Notes: a model not told the origin generated them from the letters alone. Positions 43,340 through 53,111 are shown, numbered from the stretch's first letter. The stretch is 64,000 bases of DNA from an uncultured bacterium (GCA_946622415.1 CAMOPX010000002.1:62001-126000); one strand, 5' to 3'. Numbers and translations: made by a program.

Positions 43340-44227
43340 ATGGAAAACATTTTAATAACAGGTGTAGCGGGTTTTATGGGTGCAAATATCGCTCATAGCC
43401 TGATTAAAAATAGTAATGTTTATATATATGGAATAGATGATTTTTCATGTTCTAATGTTTCTTCTTTGTATATGCTCTTAAAATCAGAAAGATTTTCTTT
43501 TATAGAAGGTGACATTTCAGAAATCGAACTACCGCAAGTCGATAAAATAATTCATTTTGCGGGAAACAGAAATTTAAATCTATATAATTCAAATAAATTT
43601 GATTTTATATATAAACAGTTGGAAATCACAAAAAAAATATTAAATTATTCTAAAATTTCAGGCGCAAAGCTTATTTTAACGTCACAATTTGAAAACAGAA
43701 ATCGTTACAATAAAAATCTCTATGAGTATTTTGATTATTTGAGGCTATGTGAATCAATTTGTTATGATTATATTGAAAACAATAAAATTGATGCATTTAT
43801 ATTAAAATTGCCGTTATTGTACGGTTTTTGTTATTGTAAAGAAAGTTTGGGTTTAATAGAAAGCGTGATTTTTAATGCATTATCAAATGATGATATAGTT
43901 ATTGAAAATGATATAACGGATTATTTTTGCTATATTAATGATATTTCTGATTTAATGACAAAAGTACTGAAGTTTGATAACAGTATTACAAATAATATAA
44001 TTAATGAAATTGTACCAAACGGATATTTCAGCCTGCAAGAAGCAGTTGAATTTATTATAAGTTATACAAAATCAAATTCTAAATTGACTATAAATAATCC
44101 GGAAAAAATTACTCCGACATATTCGGTTGATGAAACTTTAAGATTAAAGAATATTAATTTTTCAAATAACTATAAAAGAAATTTGATGGAATGTATTGAT
44201 TTATTCAAGAAAGCATATTTTCTTTAA
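43340..44227 (+). CDS. NAD-dependent epimerase/dehydratase-like protein (extended SDR)
   Basis: About 295 aa. The Rossmann start 'ILITGVAGFMGANIAHSLI' (GxxGxxG) and 'YGIDDFSCSN' are those of sugar-nucleotide epimerases and dehydratases. 'DKIIHFAGNRN' and 'LKLPLLYG' fit the fold. The catalytic YxxxK is not canonical: the matching segment reads 'YFDYLRLCES', so the Lys appears lost. The TTG at 43337 in the track is one codon too early. It may use a different reaction or only bind nucleotide sugars. The stop overlaps convergent murE by 4 bp. Confidence 0.72.
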   Translation: MENILITGVAGFMGANIAHSLIKNSNVYIYGIDDFSCSNVSSLYMLLKSERFSFIEGDISEIELPQVDKIIHFAGNRNLNLYNSNKFDFIYKQLEITKKILNYSKISGAKLILTSQFENRNRYNKNLYEYFDYLRLCESICYDYIENNKIDAFILKLPLLYGFCYCKESLGLIESVIFNALSNDDIVIENDITDYFCYINDISDLMTKVLKFDNSITNNIINEIVPNGYFSLQEAVEFIISYTKSNSKLTINNPEKITPTYSVDETLRLKNINFSNNYKRNLMECIDLFKKAYFL

Positions 44228-45690
44228 TTATTTTCGGAAAATACTTTAACAACTTCCTCTCTGTCGTCAAAATGAATTGTTTTGTCCTTTAGTATTTGAT
44301 AAGTTTCATGACCTTTTCCTGCTAAAACAAGAACATCATTTTCTGTTGATAAATCTTTTAATAATTTTATTGCAAGATGCCTATCAGGTTCTACAAACAC
44401 GGTTTTAGGGTTAATTAATGATAAGCCGGATAAAATATCCGTTATTATTTGTTGAGGGTCTTCTTGTCTTGGGTTATCAGAAGTGATTATAATTTTATCA
44501 CAAAGCTGTTGAGCAATTTTACCCATTTTGGGTCGTTTTGTACAATCTCTGTTTCCGCCACAACCAAAAAGACAAATTAAATTACCTTTTTTTGGTGTAA
44601 GTTCTCTTGCGGCTCTTAATATATTTTCTAAGCCATCAGGAGTGTGTGCATAGTCAACAATTACCATTGGATTTGTTTGCACAATTTCAAAACGCCCTGC
44701 AACTGATTTTGTAATTTGAAGCGCTTCTTTGATAACTTCTAAACTTATTCCGTTTGCTAATCCAACACCAATTGATGCCAGACAATTGTAAACACTAAAC
44801 ATACCGTTTAAATGAAGTTTAAAATTAATGCATTCATCTTTATATTGGCAATCGAAAGAAACGCCGTCAGACATAAATTCAATATTTTTTGCCATAATAT
44901 CGGATTTATTTTTTACACCGTATGTGTATATGTTTACTGATTTATTAACATATTCAATAAGTTTTTTTGAATACTTATCATCATTATTGATTATTGCGTT
45001 ATTTCCTGATTTTAAAGATTTAAAGAGCTTTGCTTTTGCTTTAAAATAATTTTCCATCGTAATATGGTAATCAAGATGGTCTTGCGTTAAGTTAGTAAAC
45101 ACAGCAGTTTGAAATTTGCAATTTTTTACTCTGTGTTGTTCGAGCGCATGAGAAGAAACTTCTGTTACAACATTTAAAATATCGGAATTTAAAATTGTAT
45201 GCAAAGTTCTTTGCAATTCGGGTGCTTGAGGAGTAGTATGTTTTGCTTCCAAATAATCATCGGAAGACGACAATTTGTAGCCCAATGTACCAATCAGAGC
45301 GCATTTTTTTCCTGATTGCTCAAATATTTTTTGTACCAAATGAGCGACGGTTGTTTTACCGTTTGTACCTGTTACACCTATTAGATTAAGTTCTTGGCTT
45401 GGATGATGATAAAAAGTTGCCGCTAAATCAGCAATACTTTCTTGAGTTGATGTAACAATCAATTGTGGTATTTCGATATTTAAAGGTTTTTCTGTTAATA
45501 GGGCAATAGCACCTTTTTCAAAAGCGTTTTGAGCAAAATCATGGCCATCCACATGCTCACCTTTTAAGCATACAAATATTTCATGTGAATTTATTGTTTT
45601 TGAGTTGTATGAAATACCTTTTATATCAACATCTTTGAAATTCAGGACTTCTTTCGGTTTGATACTTTCTATTATTTTACTTAAATTCAT
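44224..45690 (-). CDS. murE: UDP-MurNAc-tripeptide synthetase (meso-DAP adding)
   Basis: Adds meso-DAP to UDP-MurNAc-L-Ala-D-Glu. The three Mur-ligase domains are present: N-terminal UDP-binding ('ISYNSKTINSHEIFVCLKG'), central ATPase ('GVTGTNGKTTVAHLV', residues about 104-118) and C-terminal ('LFGCGGNRDCTKRPKMG'). 'ITSDNPRQEDP' contains the DNPR box that selects meso-DAP, agreeing with dapF. The 488-aa length is normal. AAAGGAAG lies upstream of the ATG. It is the last gene of the leftward dcw-type block. Confidence 0.96.
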   Translation of the reverse strand: MNLSKIIESIKPKEVLNFKDVDIKGISYNSKTINSHEIFVCLKGEHVDGHDFAQNAFEKGAIALLTEKPLNIEIPQLIVTSTQESIADLAATFYHHPSQELNLIGVTGTNGKTTVAHLVQKIFEQSGKKCALIGTLGYKLSSSDDYLEAKHTTPQAPELQRTLHTILNSDILNVVTEVSSHALEQHRVKNCKFQTAVFTNLTQDHLDYHITMENYFKAKAKLFKSLKSGNNAIINNDDKYSKKLIEYVNKSVNIYTYGVKNKSDIMAKNIEFMSDGVSFDCQYKDECINFKLHLNGMFSVYNCLASIGVGLANGISLEVIKEALQITKSVAGRFEIVQTNPMVIVDYAHTPDGLENILRAARELTPKKGNLICLFGCGGNRDCTKRPKMGKIAQQLCDKIIITSDNPRQEDPQQIITDILSGLSLINPKTVFVEPDRHLAIKLLKDLSTENDVLVLAGKGHETYQILKDKTIHFDDREEVVKVFSENN

Positions 45691-45722
45691 AATGTCTTCC
45701 TTTGAAATTATATTATACTAAA

Positions 45723-47435
45723 TTATTTTTTCGTGTGTTTGTCGGGTGTAAGATTCAATACCCTGACAAGCTCTGATGATATTTCTTTAAATATCGGTGC
45801 GGCAACGGTAGAACCCCAAATTCCTTCACCCGAAGGAGAATCCACAACAACGTATAAAAGCGCTTGAGGATCGGATGCAGGGAAATAACCAATCATGGAT
45901 GTATAGAGTTTGTTTGAATAACCTGTTCTGTTTATATTTGGTTTTCTTGATGTGCCTGTTTTTGCAGCAAGGTAGAAGTCATCCATTTTGGCGGGATTCT
46001 TTCCGACTTCTATAGATTTTACCAGTAAATTAGTAATATCTTTAGCATCTTGCTCATCTAATATTCTGCGTTTAATAATTTTTGTTTCTTCTTCTTCCTT
46101 TGAATATTTAATTACATGCGGTGTAACCCAAACCCCGTTGTTTGCAATTGCGGCAACTGCTGACGCCATCTGAATAACTGTAGTAGAGGCACCATATCCA
46201 TAGCCCATAGCACCATGAGTAGCTTTATCCCAGTGTTTTGGAGAAGGAAGAAGTCCTGCGGATTCACCGGGTAAATCTATTCCGGTTTTTTCGCCAAAAT
46301 TGAACAATCTCAAGCTTTCATAAAATTCATCATCGGTCATCATTTGAGCAATTTTAATTGAAGCGATATTTGAAGAATGTTGAAACAAATAAACCAAATC
46401 AATCATGCCCGGTGCACCATGGGATTTATAGTCATAGTTTGAAATATCCCACCAACCGATTTTCATTTTTCCGGTGTCATTTATTTTAGAATTTTTATTT
46501 ATTTTTTTGTTCATAAAACCGCATGCAACGGTAATAATCTTAAATGTAGAACCAGGCGGATAAATATCCGTTATTGCCCAATTCTTCATTTCTTGCATAG
46601 AATATTTATTGTATTGATTAGGGTCGTATCCGGGAACAACGGCAAGTGCAATTATTTCACCGTTTTTTGGGTTTAAAACTACTGCTGCCGCTCTTGGCGC
46701 ATGGAATTTTTGTATTGCCTTTAATAAGGATTTTTCGCAAATATGTTGAGCTGCAGAATCAATCGTCAACATTAGTGTTTTGCCTTTGGCAGGTTTTGAA
46801 ACATCCGCGGGGTTAACGCTAATATTATAAATAATATCTCCGTTAGCGGATTTTTCGTATGTTAATGTTTTATCTACATATTCAAGATAATCCTTTGCCT
46901 TATATTCAATTCCTGCTGCAGTATCCGCATTCGGATTATAATAACCGAGAATATGCGAAGCCAGAGTTCCTTGCGGGTAAACTCTTTTATTTTTAACCTC
47001 GTAGGAAAGCTCTCTTAATCCAAGCTTTTTTATTTCTCTGACTGTTTTTCTGTCTAAATCTTTTTTTATTGTAATAATCTTTTTATCTTTTTGTGCAAGC
47101 TTTTGCGCCAATTGATTAACGGGTATTTTTACATAAGGCGACAGTATCTTTGCTATTTGCTGTGGCGTTGAATCGTAGTATGCAGGGTGTGCATACAAAA
47201 TAAATGTTGTCTTATCTGCAGCAAGTTTAAAACCGTATCTGTCTATAATTTCTCCACGCAAAACCATCATTTTTGAGGTTCTTTGTGATTTTGCTTTTTG
47301 TTTACAATGTCTTATATCGAATATTTGTAATAAAAACAAATATACAAGAAAAAACACGCAAATTATGTAAAAAATAGACTGCAAAACGCCTATACGTCTA
47401 TCAAAACTACTTCGATTTTTTTCTCTCACTCCCAT
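45723..47435 (-). CDS. ftsI: Peptidoglycan D,D-transpeptidase FtsI (PBP2-like)
   Basis: A septal class B penicillin-binding protein of 570 aa. An N-terminal membrane anchor (about 18-38) is followed by a dimerisation domain and a transpeptidase domain with all three motifs: 'YPPGSTFKIITV' (SxxK), 'QHSSNIASIKIA' (SxN) and 'YLAAKTGTSRKP' (KTG). It crosslinks peptidoglycan at the division site with FtsW. It lies between ftsL and murE, in the classical dcw order. Confidence 0.94.
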   Translation of the reverse strand: MGVREKNRSSFDRRIGVLQSIFYIICVFFLVYLFLLQIFDIRHCKQKAKSQRTSKMMVLRGEIIDRYGFKLAADKTTFILYAHPAYYDSTPQQIAKILSPYVKIPVNQLAQKLAQKDKKIITIKKDLDRKTVREIKKLGLRELSYEVKNKRVYPQGTLASHILGYYNPNADTAAGIEYKAKDYLEYVDKTLTYEKSANGDIIYNISVNPADVSKPAKGKTLMLTIDSAAQHICEKSLLKAIQKFHAPRAAAVVLNPKNGEIIALAVVPGYDPNQYNKYSMQEMKNWAITDIYPPGSTFKIITVACGFMNKKINKNSKINDTGKMKIGWWDISNYDYKSHGAPGMIDLVYLFQHSSNIASIKIAQMMTDDEFYESLRLFNFGEKTGIDLPGESAGLLPSPKHWDKATHGAMGYGYGASTTVIQMASAVAAIANNGVWVTPHVIKYSKEEEETKIIKRRILDEQDAKDITNLLVKSIEVGKNPAKMDDFYLAAKTGTSRKPNINRTGYSNKLYTSMIGYFPASDPQALLYVVVDSPSGEGIWGSTVAAPIFKEISSELVRVLNLTPDKHTKK

Positions 47436-47457
47436 GCCTCAGATTAAAGGTTTCAAA

Positions 47458-47940
47458 TTAATAGCCGACAACAAATGTACGTTTTGATTTATTACCGGAT
47501 TTAAAATTAACATTTGGCAGGTCTGTTGCATCAACTTCAACGACTTGCTTTGCTCTTTCCAAAATATTTGTTCTGGAAACGGCTTTATCAATATTATAGT
47601 ACGATTGTAATGAATCAACTTTATTTTGAAGTTCATCATTTTCGTAATTTAATTCCAGAGTATCTCTTGAAATTTGGTTAAGTTGCACTTCTTTGCACGA
47701 AACAAAATAATAACAAACTACACAAAACAGAACCAAAATTCCCAACACTGTATATAAGAACGTATTAACTCTTGCGATAATAAGTTCTTTGTATGGTTTT
47801 TCAGAAACAAAGTAACCGCTAATAATTTGATTGTTAGGTGTAACAATCGGATTTTGCACAGCGGAGTTTTCGTTTATCTGGTTCTTTTGTTTGTTTGCTT
47901 TTTTTGTATTGTTTTTATATTTATTAAATGACGGTTTCAT
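47458..47940 (-). CDS. ftsL: FtsL-like division protein
   Basis: 160 aa: a hydrophilic, Lys/Asn/Gln-rich cytosolic segment of about 60 residues, one membrane helix ('TFLYTVLGILVLFCVVCYYF'), then an external coiled coil ('LELNYENDELQNKVDSLQ'). Sequence conservation of FtsL is low, so the call rests on topology, size and its place between rsmH and ftsI. The C-terminal 40 residues are basic. The gap to ftsI is 22 bp. Confidence 0.75.
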   Translation of the reverse strand: MKPSFNKYKNNTKKANKQKNQINENSAVQNPIVTPNNQIISGYFVSEKPYKELIIARVNTFLYTVLGILVLFCVVCYYFVSCKEVQLNQISRDTLELNYENDELQNKVDSLQSYYNIDKAVSRTNILERAKQVVEVDATDLPNVNFKSGNKSKRTFVVGY

Positions 47941-47941
47941 A

Positions 47942-48871
47942 TTATATTCTTCTTGCTGATCTCAATTTTGCACTGCGCGAGGGAGGATTTTCTCTAATTT
48001 CTTCTTCAGTTGCAATTATTGGCTTTTTGTTTAATAATTCCAACATTTTCCCACCGCAGTTACAAACAGGTACATTTTTATCGCATCTGCAGTTTAGAGA
48101 ATATTTTTTCATAAATTGTTTTGAAATTCTATCTTCTAAAGAGTGAAACGATAACAAACTTATTATAGCACCAATATCGAGTAAATTAATAACTTTATTT
48201 AATGTATTTTCAAAATTTAACAATTCGGAGTTAACTTCGATTCTTAGTGCCTGAAAGACTCTTGTTGCAGGGTGTATCTTTGATTTTATGTTTGGTGTTG
48301 ATTTTTTTATTAAATCCGCAAGCTCTAAAGTTGTTTTAATCGGCCTATTGTTTACAATTGCCTTTGCTATTCTTTTTGAATAATGTTCTTCGCCATATTT
48401 TGAAAATATATCAACCAGCTCATTTTCTGGGTATTTATTAATAATATCATAGGCGCTGAATTTTTGCTCCATGTCAAAACGCATGTCTAAATCAGAATCA
48501 TGCAAAAAACTAAATCCTCTTTCGAGATTGGTTAATTGATGATAAGATGCACCCAAATCAAAAATTATACCTCCGGTAATTTTGTCTATTCCGAGATTAC
48601 TTAAATGGATATCTATATCTTTATATGAGCCTTTTATAACGGTTAAATTTTTGTAGTCTTTTAATCTTTCTGTAGCGAATTTTATGGCATCACTATCGAC
48701 ATCAAAAGAAATCAATCTTCCATTTGGTGAAATTCTTTTTAAAATTTCTTCACTATGACCGCCACCACCCAGTGTACAATCGACAAAAATTTTATCGGAG
48801 TTGTAACAATCCAAAGAATCCACAACTTCTTTTTTCATGACCGTATAGTGTTTAAATGTTGGTTCTGACAT
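47942..48871 (-). CDS. rsmH: 16S rRNA (cytosine(1402)-N(4))-methyltransferase
   Basis: Methylates C1402 in the ribosomal P site. It shows 'HYTVMKKEVVDSLDC' at the start, 'FVDCTLGGGGHSEEILK' (SAM motif I, residues 30-46), 'DLGASYHQL' and 'ISLLSFHSLEDRISKQF', all characteristic. The 309-aa length is standard. It stands where it does in dcw clusters, one base before ftsL, and shares one base with the upstream unknown gene. Confidence 0.96.
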   Translation of the reverse strand: MSEPTFKHYTVMKKEVVDSLDCYNSDKIFVDCTLGGGGHSEEILKRISPNGRLISFDVDSDAIKFATERLKDYKNLTVIKGSYKDIDIHLSNLGIDKITGGIIFDLGASYHQLTNLERGFSFLHDSDLDMRFDMEQKFSAYDIINKYPENELVDIFSKYGEEHYSKRIAKAIVNNRPIKTTLELADLIKKSTPNIKSKIHPATRVFQALRIEVNSELLNFENTLNKVINLLDIGAIISLLSFHSLEDRISKQFMKKYSLNCRCDKNVPVCNCGGKMLELLNKKPIIATEEEIRENPPSRSAKLRSARRI

Positions 48872-49254
48872 TAAAGATTTATCTTTCTTTTAAGATTTTG
48901 CAATATATCTTTCAAAATACTTTTTTGTTTTTTATATATAATATCATCTCCATGGTATTTTAAATACCGTTCAACAATATTTTTGGGAAGTGTATTATTT
49001 TCTTTTAAAATATTTGCTATTGTTTCCAATAAATCGTCCTGAAGCTCTTTGTAACCTGCGGTTGATTTTCTGATATCTTCATCCGCTTCTCTGTGCATAA
49101 GAGCATCAAATGCGCATTTTATATTGATATCGTTTTTATCATCAGGAAATAAAGCCAAAGCATCAGATACGGTTTTTTTAGATGTTAAAACATCAAAAAT
49201 TAAATCCGAAACAAGTAATCTGTTATTGTAAATTTTAAGTGCTTTGCTTTCCAT
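48871..49254 (-). CDS. Unknown helical protein in the mraZ position
   Basis: A 127-aa, charged, all-helical protein ('VSDLIFDVLTSKKTVSDAL', 'ELQDDLLETIANILKEN'). Its stop and the rsmH start share one base, so they are translationally coupled. In most bacteria this position is held by mraZ, but no MraZ beta-barrel or DNA-binding signature is visible. A division- or ribosome-linked role is inferred from context only. Confidence 0.6.
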   Translation of the reverse strand: MESKALKIYNNRLLVSDLIFDVLTSKKTVSDALALFPDDKNDINIKCAFDALMHREADEDIRKSTAGYKELQDDLLETIANILKENNTLPKNIVERYLKYHGDDIIYKKQKSILKDILQNLKRKINL

Positions 49255-49258
49255 TAAT

Positions 49259-49612
49259 TTAATGCAATATCAATTCATGTTCAGTCATTGTATTTAAAAT
49301 ATTTATTAATTCACTATAATCACCTTTGCAATATCTTTCGGCAATGATTTTAAGTGATTTTTCGATTATTTCCGATTTTGAATATGCTGTTCTGTAATAA
49401 AACTTTTTATCCTGCTTGTATCTAAGCAGAACTTTCTTTTCGACTAATCTGTCCATGACTGTTTTTAGAGTAGTATATGCACGTTTTTCATCAGGATTTT
49501 TTGCTAAAATTTCATATATATCTTTTACACTGTTAGTATAAATATTTTTATCCTCTAAACCCCAAAGTGCATTCAAAATTGAGCTCTCTAAGCTGCCGTG
49601 ACGTTGTTGCAT
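49259..49612 (-). CDS. BlaI/MecI/CopY-type transcriptional regulator
   Basis: 117 aa. The winged helix (about 6-75) matches the penicillinase-repressor family: 'LESSILNALWGLEDKNIYTNSVKDIYEIL' followed by 'YTTLKTVMDRLVEKKVL'. The C-terminal helices would dimerise. No BlaR/MecR sensor protease is nearby. It sits ahead of the wall-division genes, so control of this block or of beta-lactam response genes is plausible. The gap to the next gene is 4 bp. Confidence 0.82.
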   Translation of the reverse strand: MQQRHGSLESSILNALWGLEDKNIYTNSVKDIYEILAKNPDEKRAYTTLKTVMDRLVEKKVLLRYKQDKKFYYRTAYSKSEIIEKSLKIIAERYCKGDYSELINILNTMTEHELILH

Positions 49613-49636
49613 TGCATTCCTTTCGTTTGTTTGTTG

Positions 49637-49915
49637 TTATTTTTGAATATTGAAATTTAAATCTTCAGGCCCAAATTTTATATCAGATTTTTGATTTGAA
49701 TCTTGTCCTGCATGGTAAATAACAATACCGTTTGATTTTGTAACTTCGTTTTTCTTCTTATTTTTCTTTTCTTCTTCAGCCTGATAAAATTTTGTTTTTT
49801 TAATAGTTTCCATCGCGCTTTCACGATTGAATTGAATGTCATTTGAACAACCGCTTAATATAAACAAAGCAGAAATTGCAAATATGCAGATTACAATACT
49901 GATTTTTTTATCCAT
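49637..49915 (-). CDS. Small lipoprotein
   Basis: 92 aa. A signal peptide ends in the lipobox 'LFILSGCSND', so the mature protein would start at Cys 22 and carry lipid. The mature part is Lys/Glu-rich and hydrophilic, without a recognised domain. It lies 8 bp after the MscS-like gene and 24 bp before the BlaI-like gene, in the same leftward unit. Confidence 0.75.
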   Translation of the reverse strand: MDKKISIVICIFAISALFILSGCSNDIQFNRESAMETIKKTKFYQAEEEKKNKKKNEVTKSNGIVIYHAGQDSNQKSDIKFGPEDLNFNIQK

Positions 49916-49923
49916 ACTATCCT

Positions 49924-50772
49924 TTAAACGTTTGTAACTACAAGCTGATTAAATGGTATTTCAATGTTATCTTTTTCAAATTGCTCTTTTATTATTTTAT
50001 TAAATGCTCTCTTTATAGTCCATTGTCCTTTTGGTTGAGTTTTTATTCTGCATTTAATTAAAAGCGAGCTTTCTTTAAATTCATCCAGTCCGAATATTTC
50101 AATATCATCAAGGATTAGAGGTGAATATTCGGGATTGTTTTTTAAAGTTTTAAATGCCTGTTTGATTGAAGTACAAACTATATCGACATTTTCTTTATAC
50201 GCTACTTCAAAAGGGAAAAATGCATAAGAAAACGCAATAGTAAAATTTTTAACCGTATCTATGCAGCCGCATCTGATAAAACTAACAGCACCTGAATCTA
50301 CGGAACGAATAGTGATTAAAGGAAGTGTTATTTTTTCAACAAAACCCGATGCGCCGTCAATTTGCACATAATCGCCAACTCTTATTTGTCCTTGAAGCAA
50401 AATCATGATTCCTGACAAAATATCTTCAACAAGTCTTTTTGAGCCAAAACCTATTGCAATACCTAAAACCCCGGCTGTTGCAATTATGGGTCTGACATCT
50501 ATACCAAATAAATATAGTATATTCATGGCATAAAGTGCAACGTTTATACCTTGTAAAGTATGATAAATTATTGCTTTTAAGGTCAAAAACTGTCTTTGTC
50601 TTTCACCTGTTTCGATTTTTTGTATTATTTTTCCGAATAACTTTGAACATACAAGTTTTATTACGGTAAATATAATTATAAAAACACCTGTACATTTAAT
50701 TATTCTCCAAATAAAAAGTATTATTTCTTCATATTTTTCATCCAGAGGTAAAAATTTAAGTATTTCTTCCAT
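49924..50772 (-). CDS. MscS-family mechanosensitive channel
   Basis: A 282-aa inner-membrane channel. Membrane helices lie at about 20-45 and 72-95. The pore helix and beta domain follow: 'ATAGVLGIAIGFGSKRLVEDILSG' (residues about 98-121) and 'GQIRVGDYVQIDGASGFVEKI'. These are core MscS signatures. It releases solutes on osmotic downshock. Size matches E. coli MscS. A strong ribosome site (AGGAG) precedes the ATG; it is the first gene of the leftward block. Confidence 0.93.
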   Translation of the reverse strand: MEEILKFLPLDEKYEEIILFIWRIIKCTGVFIIIFTVIKLVCSKLFGKIIQKIETGERQRQFLTLKAIIYHTLQGINVALYAMNILYLFGIDVRPIIATAGVLGIAIGFGSKRLVEDILSGIMILLQGQIRVGDYVQIDGASGFVEKITLPLITIRSVDSGAVSFIRCGCIDTVKNFTIAFSYAFFPFEVAYKENVDIVCTSIKQAFKTLKNNPEYSPLILDDIEIFGLDEFKESSLLIKCRIKTQPKGQWTIKRAFNKIIKEQFEKDNIEIPFNQLVVTNV

Positions 50773-50897
50773 ATTTTCTCCTAAAAAACATAAAAAATTA
50801 TATTAAAAATAAATCTAAAGGTCAAAATAAAATCCTACTTTTGATTAATCTTATTTTTTCTTAATTTAGCTAGACTTAAATTATTGAGGAGGATTTT

Positions 50898-51701
50898 TTG
50901 GTATTTACGTATAAAAACAGTAAAAATAACAGTTTTGACTTAAAGAACCAGTATATGTCCAATCCTGTCAAAAAGGATAAAAAGTTCTTTATGGCACAAG
51001 GTGATTCTTTTATGCTTAAAAATGAGTATAGAAAAGCTATAAAAGAATATCTTCTGTCATTGATGCTCGATAAATCCGACATAAGAGCATATAAATCAAC
51101 ATCAAAAGCATATAAAAATTTACATGAATATGATAAAGCAATTAAACACTTGAAAAATGCAAGAAACGTCTACGGTTTTGATTCTGAAATTTATTATGAA
51201 TTAGGTTTGAATTATTTGCTTAATGCCGATAACGAAAATGCGCAAAGAAATTTTATCAGAACAATAAAATTATCTCCTGATAACAAAAATGCACAAATTA
51301 AACTTGCCCTAACCCATGAATTGTCCGGCGAAAGCGACATGGCCGAAATGATTTATAAGGCGATAGTAGAAAAATATCCCTATTATATTCCTGCATTATC
51401 TAATCTTGCGAGTCTTTATCTTGATACAAATAAATATACCGACGCTATAATACTCTTTAAGCAAATGCTAAAAATAAACCCTGATTTTTATAGGGCTTAT
51501 TTGGGTATCGGTTTGTGTTTTGATAAATTAGAAAAATATACATTTGCAATCAGATATTATAAGAAATTCATTTCTCTAAAACCCAATTCTCCAACTGCAA
51601 AATCATTAGTTGGAAGAATCTGTGAAATACATTCCAAAAGAGAAAAATCACTAAAATCTCTTAAAGGCTCAAATGTTATTAAACTTGTTGAAAAAAAATA
51701 G
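50898..51701 (+). CDS. TPR-repeat protein
   Basis: 267 aa starting at TTG with a perfect AGGAGGA 5 bases before it. From about residue 30 there are roughly six tetratricopeptide repeats, for example 'YRKAIKEYLLSLMLDKSDIRAY', 'EYDKAIKHLKNAR' and 'YTFAIRYYKKFISLKPNSP'. TPR arrays bind other proteins. It has no signal peptide and is probably cytosolic. Divergent from the mscS-like gene. Confidence 0.85.
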   Translation: MVFTYKNSKNNSFDLKNQYMSNPVKKDKKFFMAQGDSFMLKNEYRKAIKEYLLSLMLDKSDIRAYKSTSKAYKNLHEYDKAIKHLKNARNVYGFDSEIYYELGLNYLLNADNENAQRNFIRTIKLSPDNKNAQIKLALTHELSGESDMAEMIYKAIVEKYPYYIPALSNLASLYLDTNKYTDAIILFKQMLKINPDFYRAYLGIGLCFDKLEKYTFAIRYYKKFISLKPNSPTAKSLVGRICEIHSKREKSLKSLKGSNVIKLVEKK

Positions 51702-51769
51702 TCACTCTTTACCTTTGTTTTGTTTATAGTAAAATATTCCTATTGAATTAGTTTAGCAAAGGGGAAAAT

Positions 51770-53092
51770 ATGGAGCATTTACACACACTTATTTCCGAAA
51801 ATGCTGTATGTATATCCGCAGTAATTTTATTTATTGCGTACATATTTATAGCATGGGAAAAAATCCCAAAAGTCGTTATTGCGCTTTTAGGTGGTTCTAT
51901 TACATTATTATTGGGTTTATTGGATACGGAAAAGGGTGAAAATTTATCATCATATTTTATTTCATTTATTGATTTTAACGTAATATTTTTACTTGTATCA
52001 ATGATGATTATAGTTCATATTGCGTCAAAATCCGGTATGTTTACGTGGTTTGCAAATGAAATGTTGAAACGTACAAAAGGAAAGCCCGTGCATGTACTTG
52101 CTGCATTGGCTGTATTTACCGCAGTTGCTTCTGCATTTTTAGATAATGTTACAACTGTAATTTTGGTTATGCCAATTACTTTTGCTGCGGCTAAATTATT
52201 GGATATAAGTCCGATTCCTTTCTTAATATCAGAAATTATGTGTTCAAATATCGGTGGAACATCTACATTAATCGGCGATCCGCCGAATATAATTATAGGT
52301 TCTGCCGCAAACTTTAGCTTTATGGATTTTATAAGAGAATTAACAGGCGTAGTTGTTGTTATAATGACTATCGTTGTTGCTCTATTTATATTTATATACA
52401 GAAAAGAATTGAAATCTTCTCCTGAAAAAATGGAACTTGTATCAAAGATTGATAATTCGCAATCCATAACGGATAAATGCCTGGCAATTAGGGCAGGGTT
52501 GATTTTATTACTTGTTATATTAGGTTTTATTACTCATGATATTACACATATTCCTACATTCTTAATTGCAATGGCAGGCGCATCCGTATTATTAATATTT
52601 GAAAAACCTGCAGAAATACTTGTTGAAGTTGAGTGGAACACGATATTTTTCTTTGTCGGTTTATTTATTATAATCGGTGGCTTAGAGCACTCGGGCGGTA
52701 TTGCTATTATGGCAAAATGGCTTTTAGATGTAACAAACGGTTCTCAAACAGCTACATCAATGATTATTCTTTGGGCATCAGGAATACTATCCGGGATTAT
52801 AGATAATATCCCATATACTGCAACTATGGCACCAATGATCGCAACAATAGAACAAACACTTGGTCATGCTTATGTTCACCCGCTTTGGTGGTCATTGGCA
52901 CTGGGTGCATGCTTAGGCGGCAATATGACAATAATTGGTGCCGCAGCAAATGTTATAGTATCAGAAAACGCTAATAAAGCAGGGTATCCTATTTCATTTT
53001 TAAAATTTCTGAAATACGGTATTGTTGTAACATTTATTTCTCTTTCTGTTTCAACTGTTTATATTTATTTCAGATTTTTAATTCATTCGTAA
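51770..53092 (+). CDS. SLC13/ArsB-NhaD type ion transporter
   Basis: A 440-aa membrane protein with about 11-12 helices. The paired motifs 'AVASAFLDNVTTVILVMP' and 'GGTSTLIGDPPNIIIGSAANF' in the first half, and 'LSGIIDNIPYTATMAPM' and 'GGNMTIIGAAANVIVSE' in the second, are those of the ion-transporter superfamily (ArsB/NhaD/SLC13). The substrate (arsenite, Na+/H+ or dicarboxylate) cannot be told. AAGGGGAAA precedes the ATG. It is monocistronic with its own terminator. Confidence 0.88.
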   Translation: MEHLHTLISENAVCISAVILFIAYIFIAWEKIPKVVIALLGGSITLLLGLLDTEKGENLSSYFISFIDFNVIFLLVSMMIIVHIASKSGMFTWFANEMLKRTKGKPVHVLAALAVFTAVASAFLDNVTTVILVMPITFAAAKLLDISPIPFLISEIMCSNIGGTSTLIGDPPNIIIGSAANFSFMDFIRELTGVVVVIMTIVVALFIFIYRKELKSSPEKMELVSKIDNSQSITDKCLAIRAGLILLLVILGFITHDITHIPTFLIAMAGASVLLIFEKPAEILVEVEWNTIFFFVGLFIIIGGLEHSGGIAIMAKWLLDVTNGSQTATSMIILWASGILSGIIDNIPYTATMAPMIATIEQTLGHAYVHPLWWSLALGACLGGNMTIIGAAANVIVSENANKAGYPISFLKFLKYGIVVTFISLSVSTVYIYFRFLIHS

Positions 53093-53111
53093 ATATTCTA
53101 TACAATTCATA

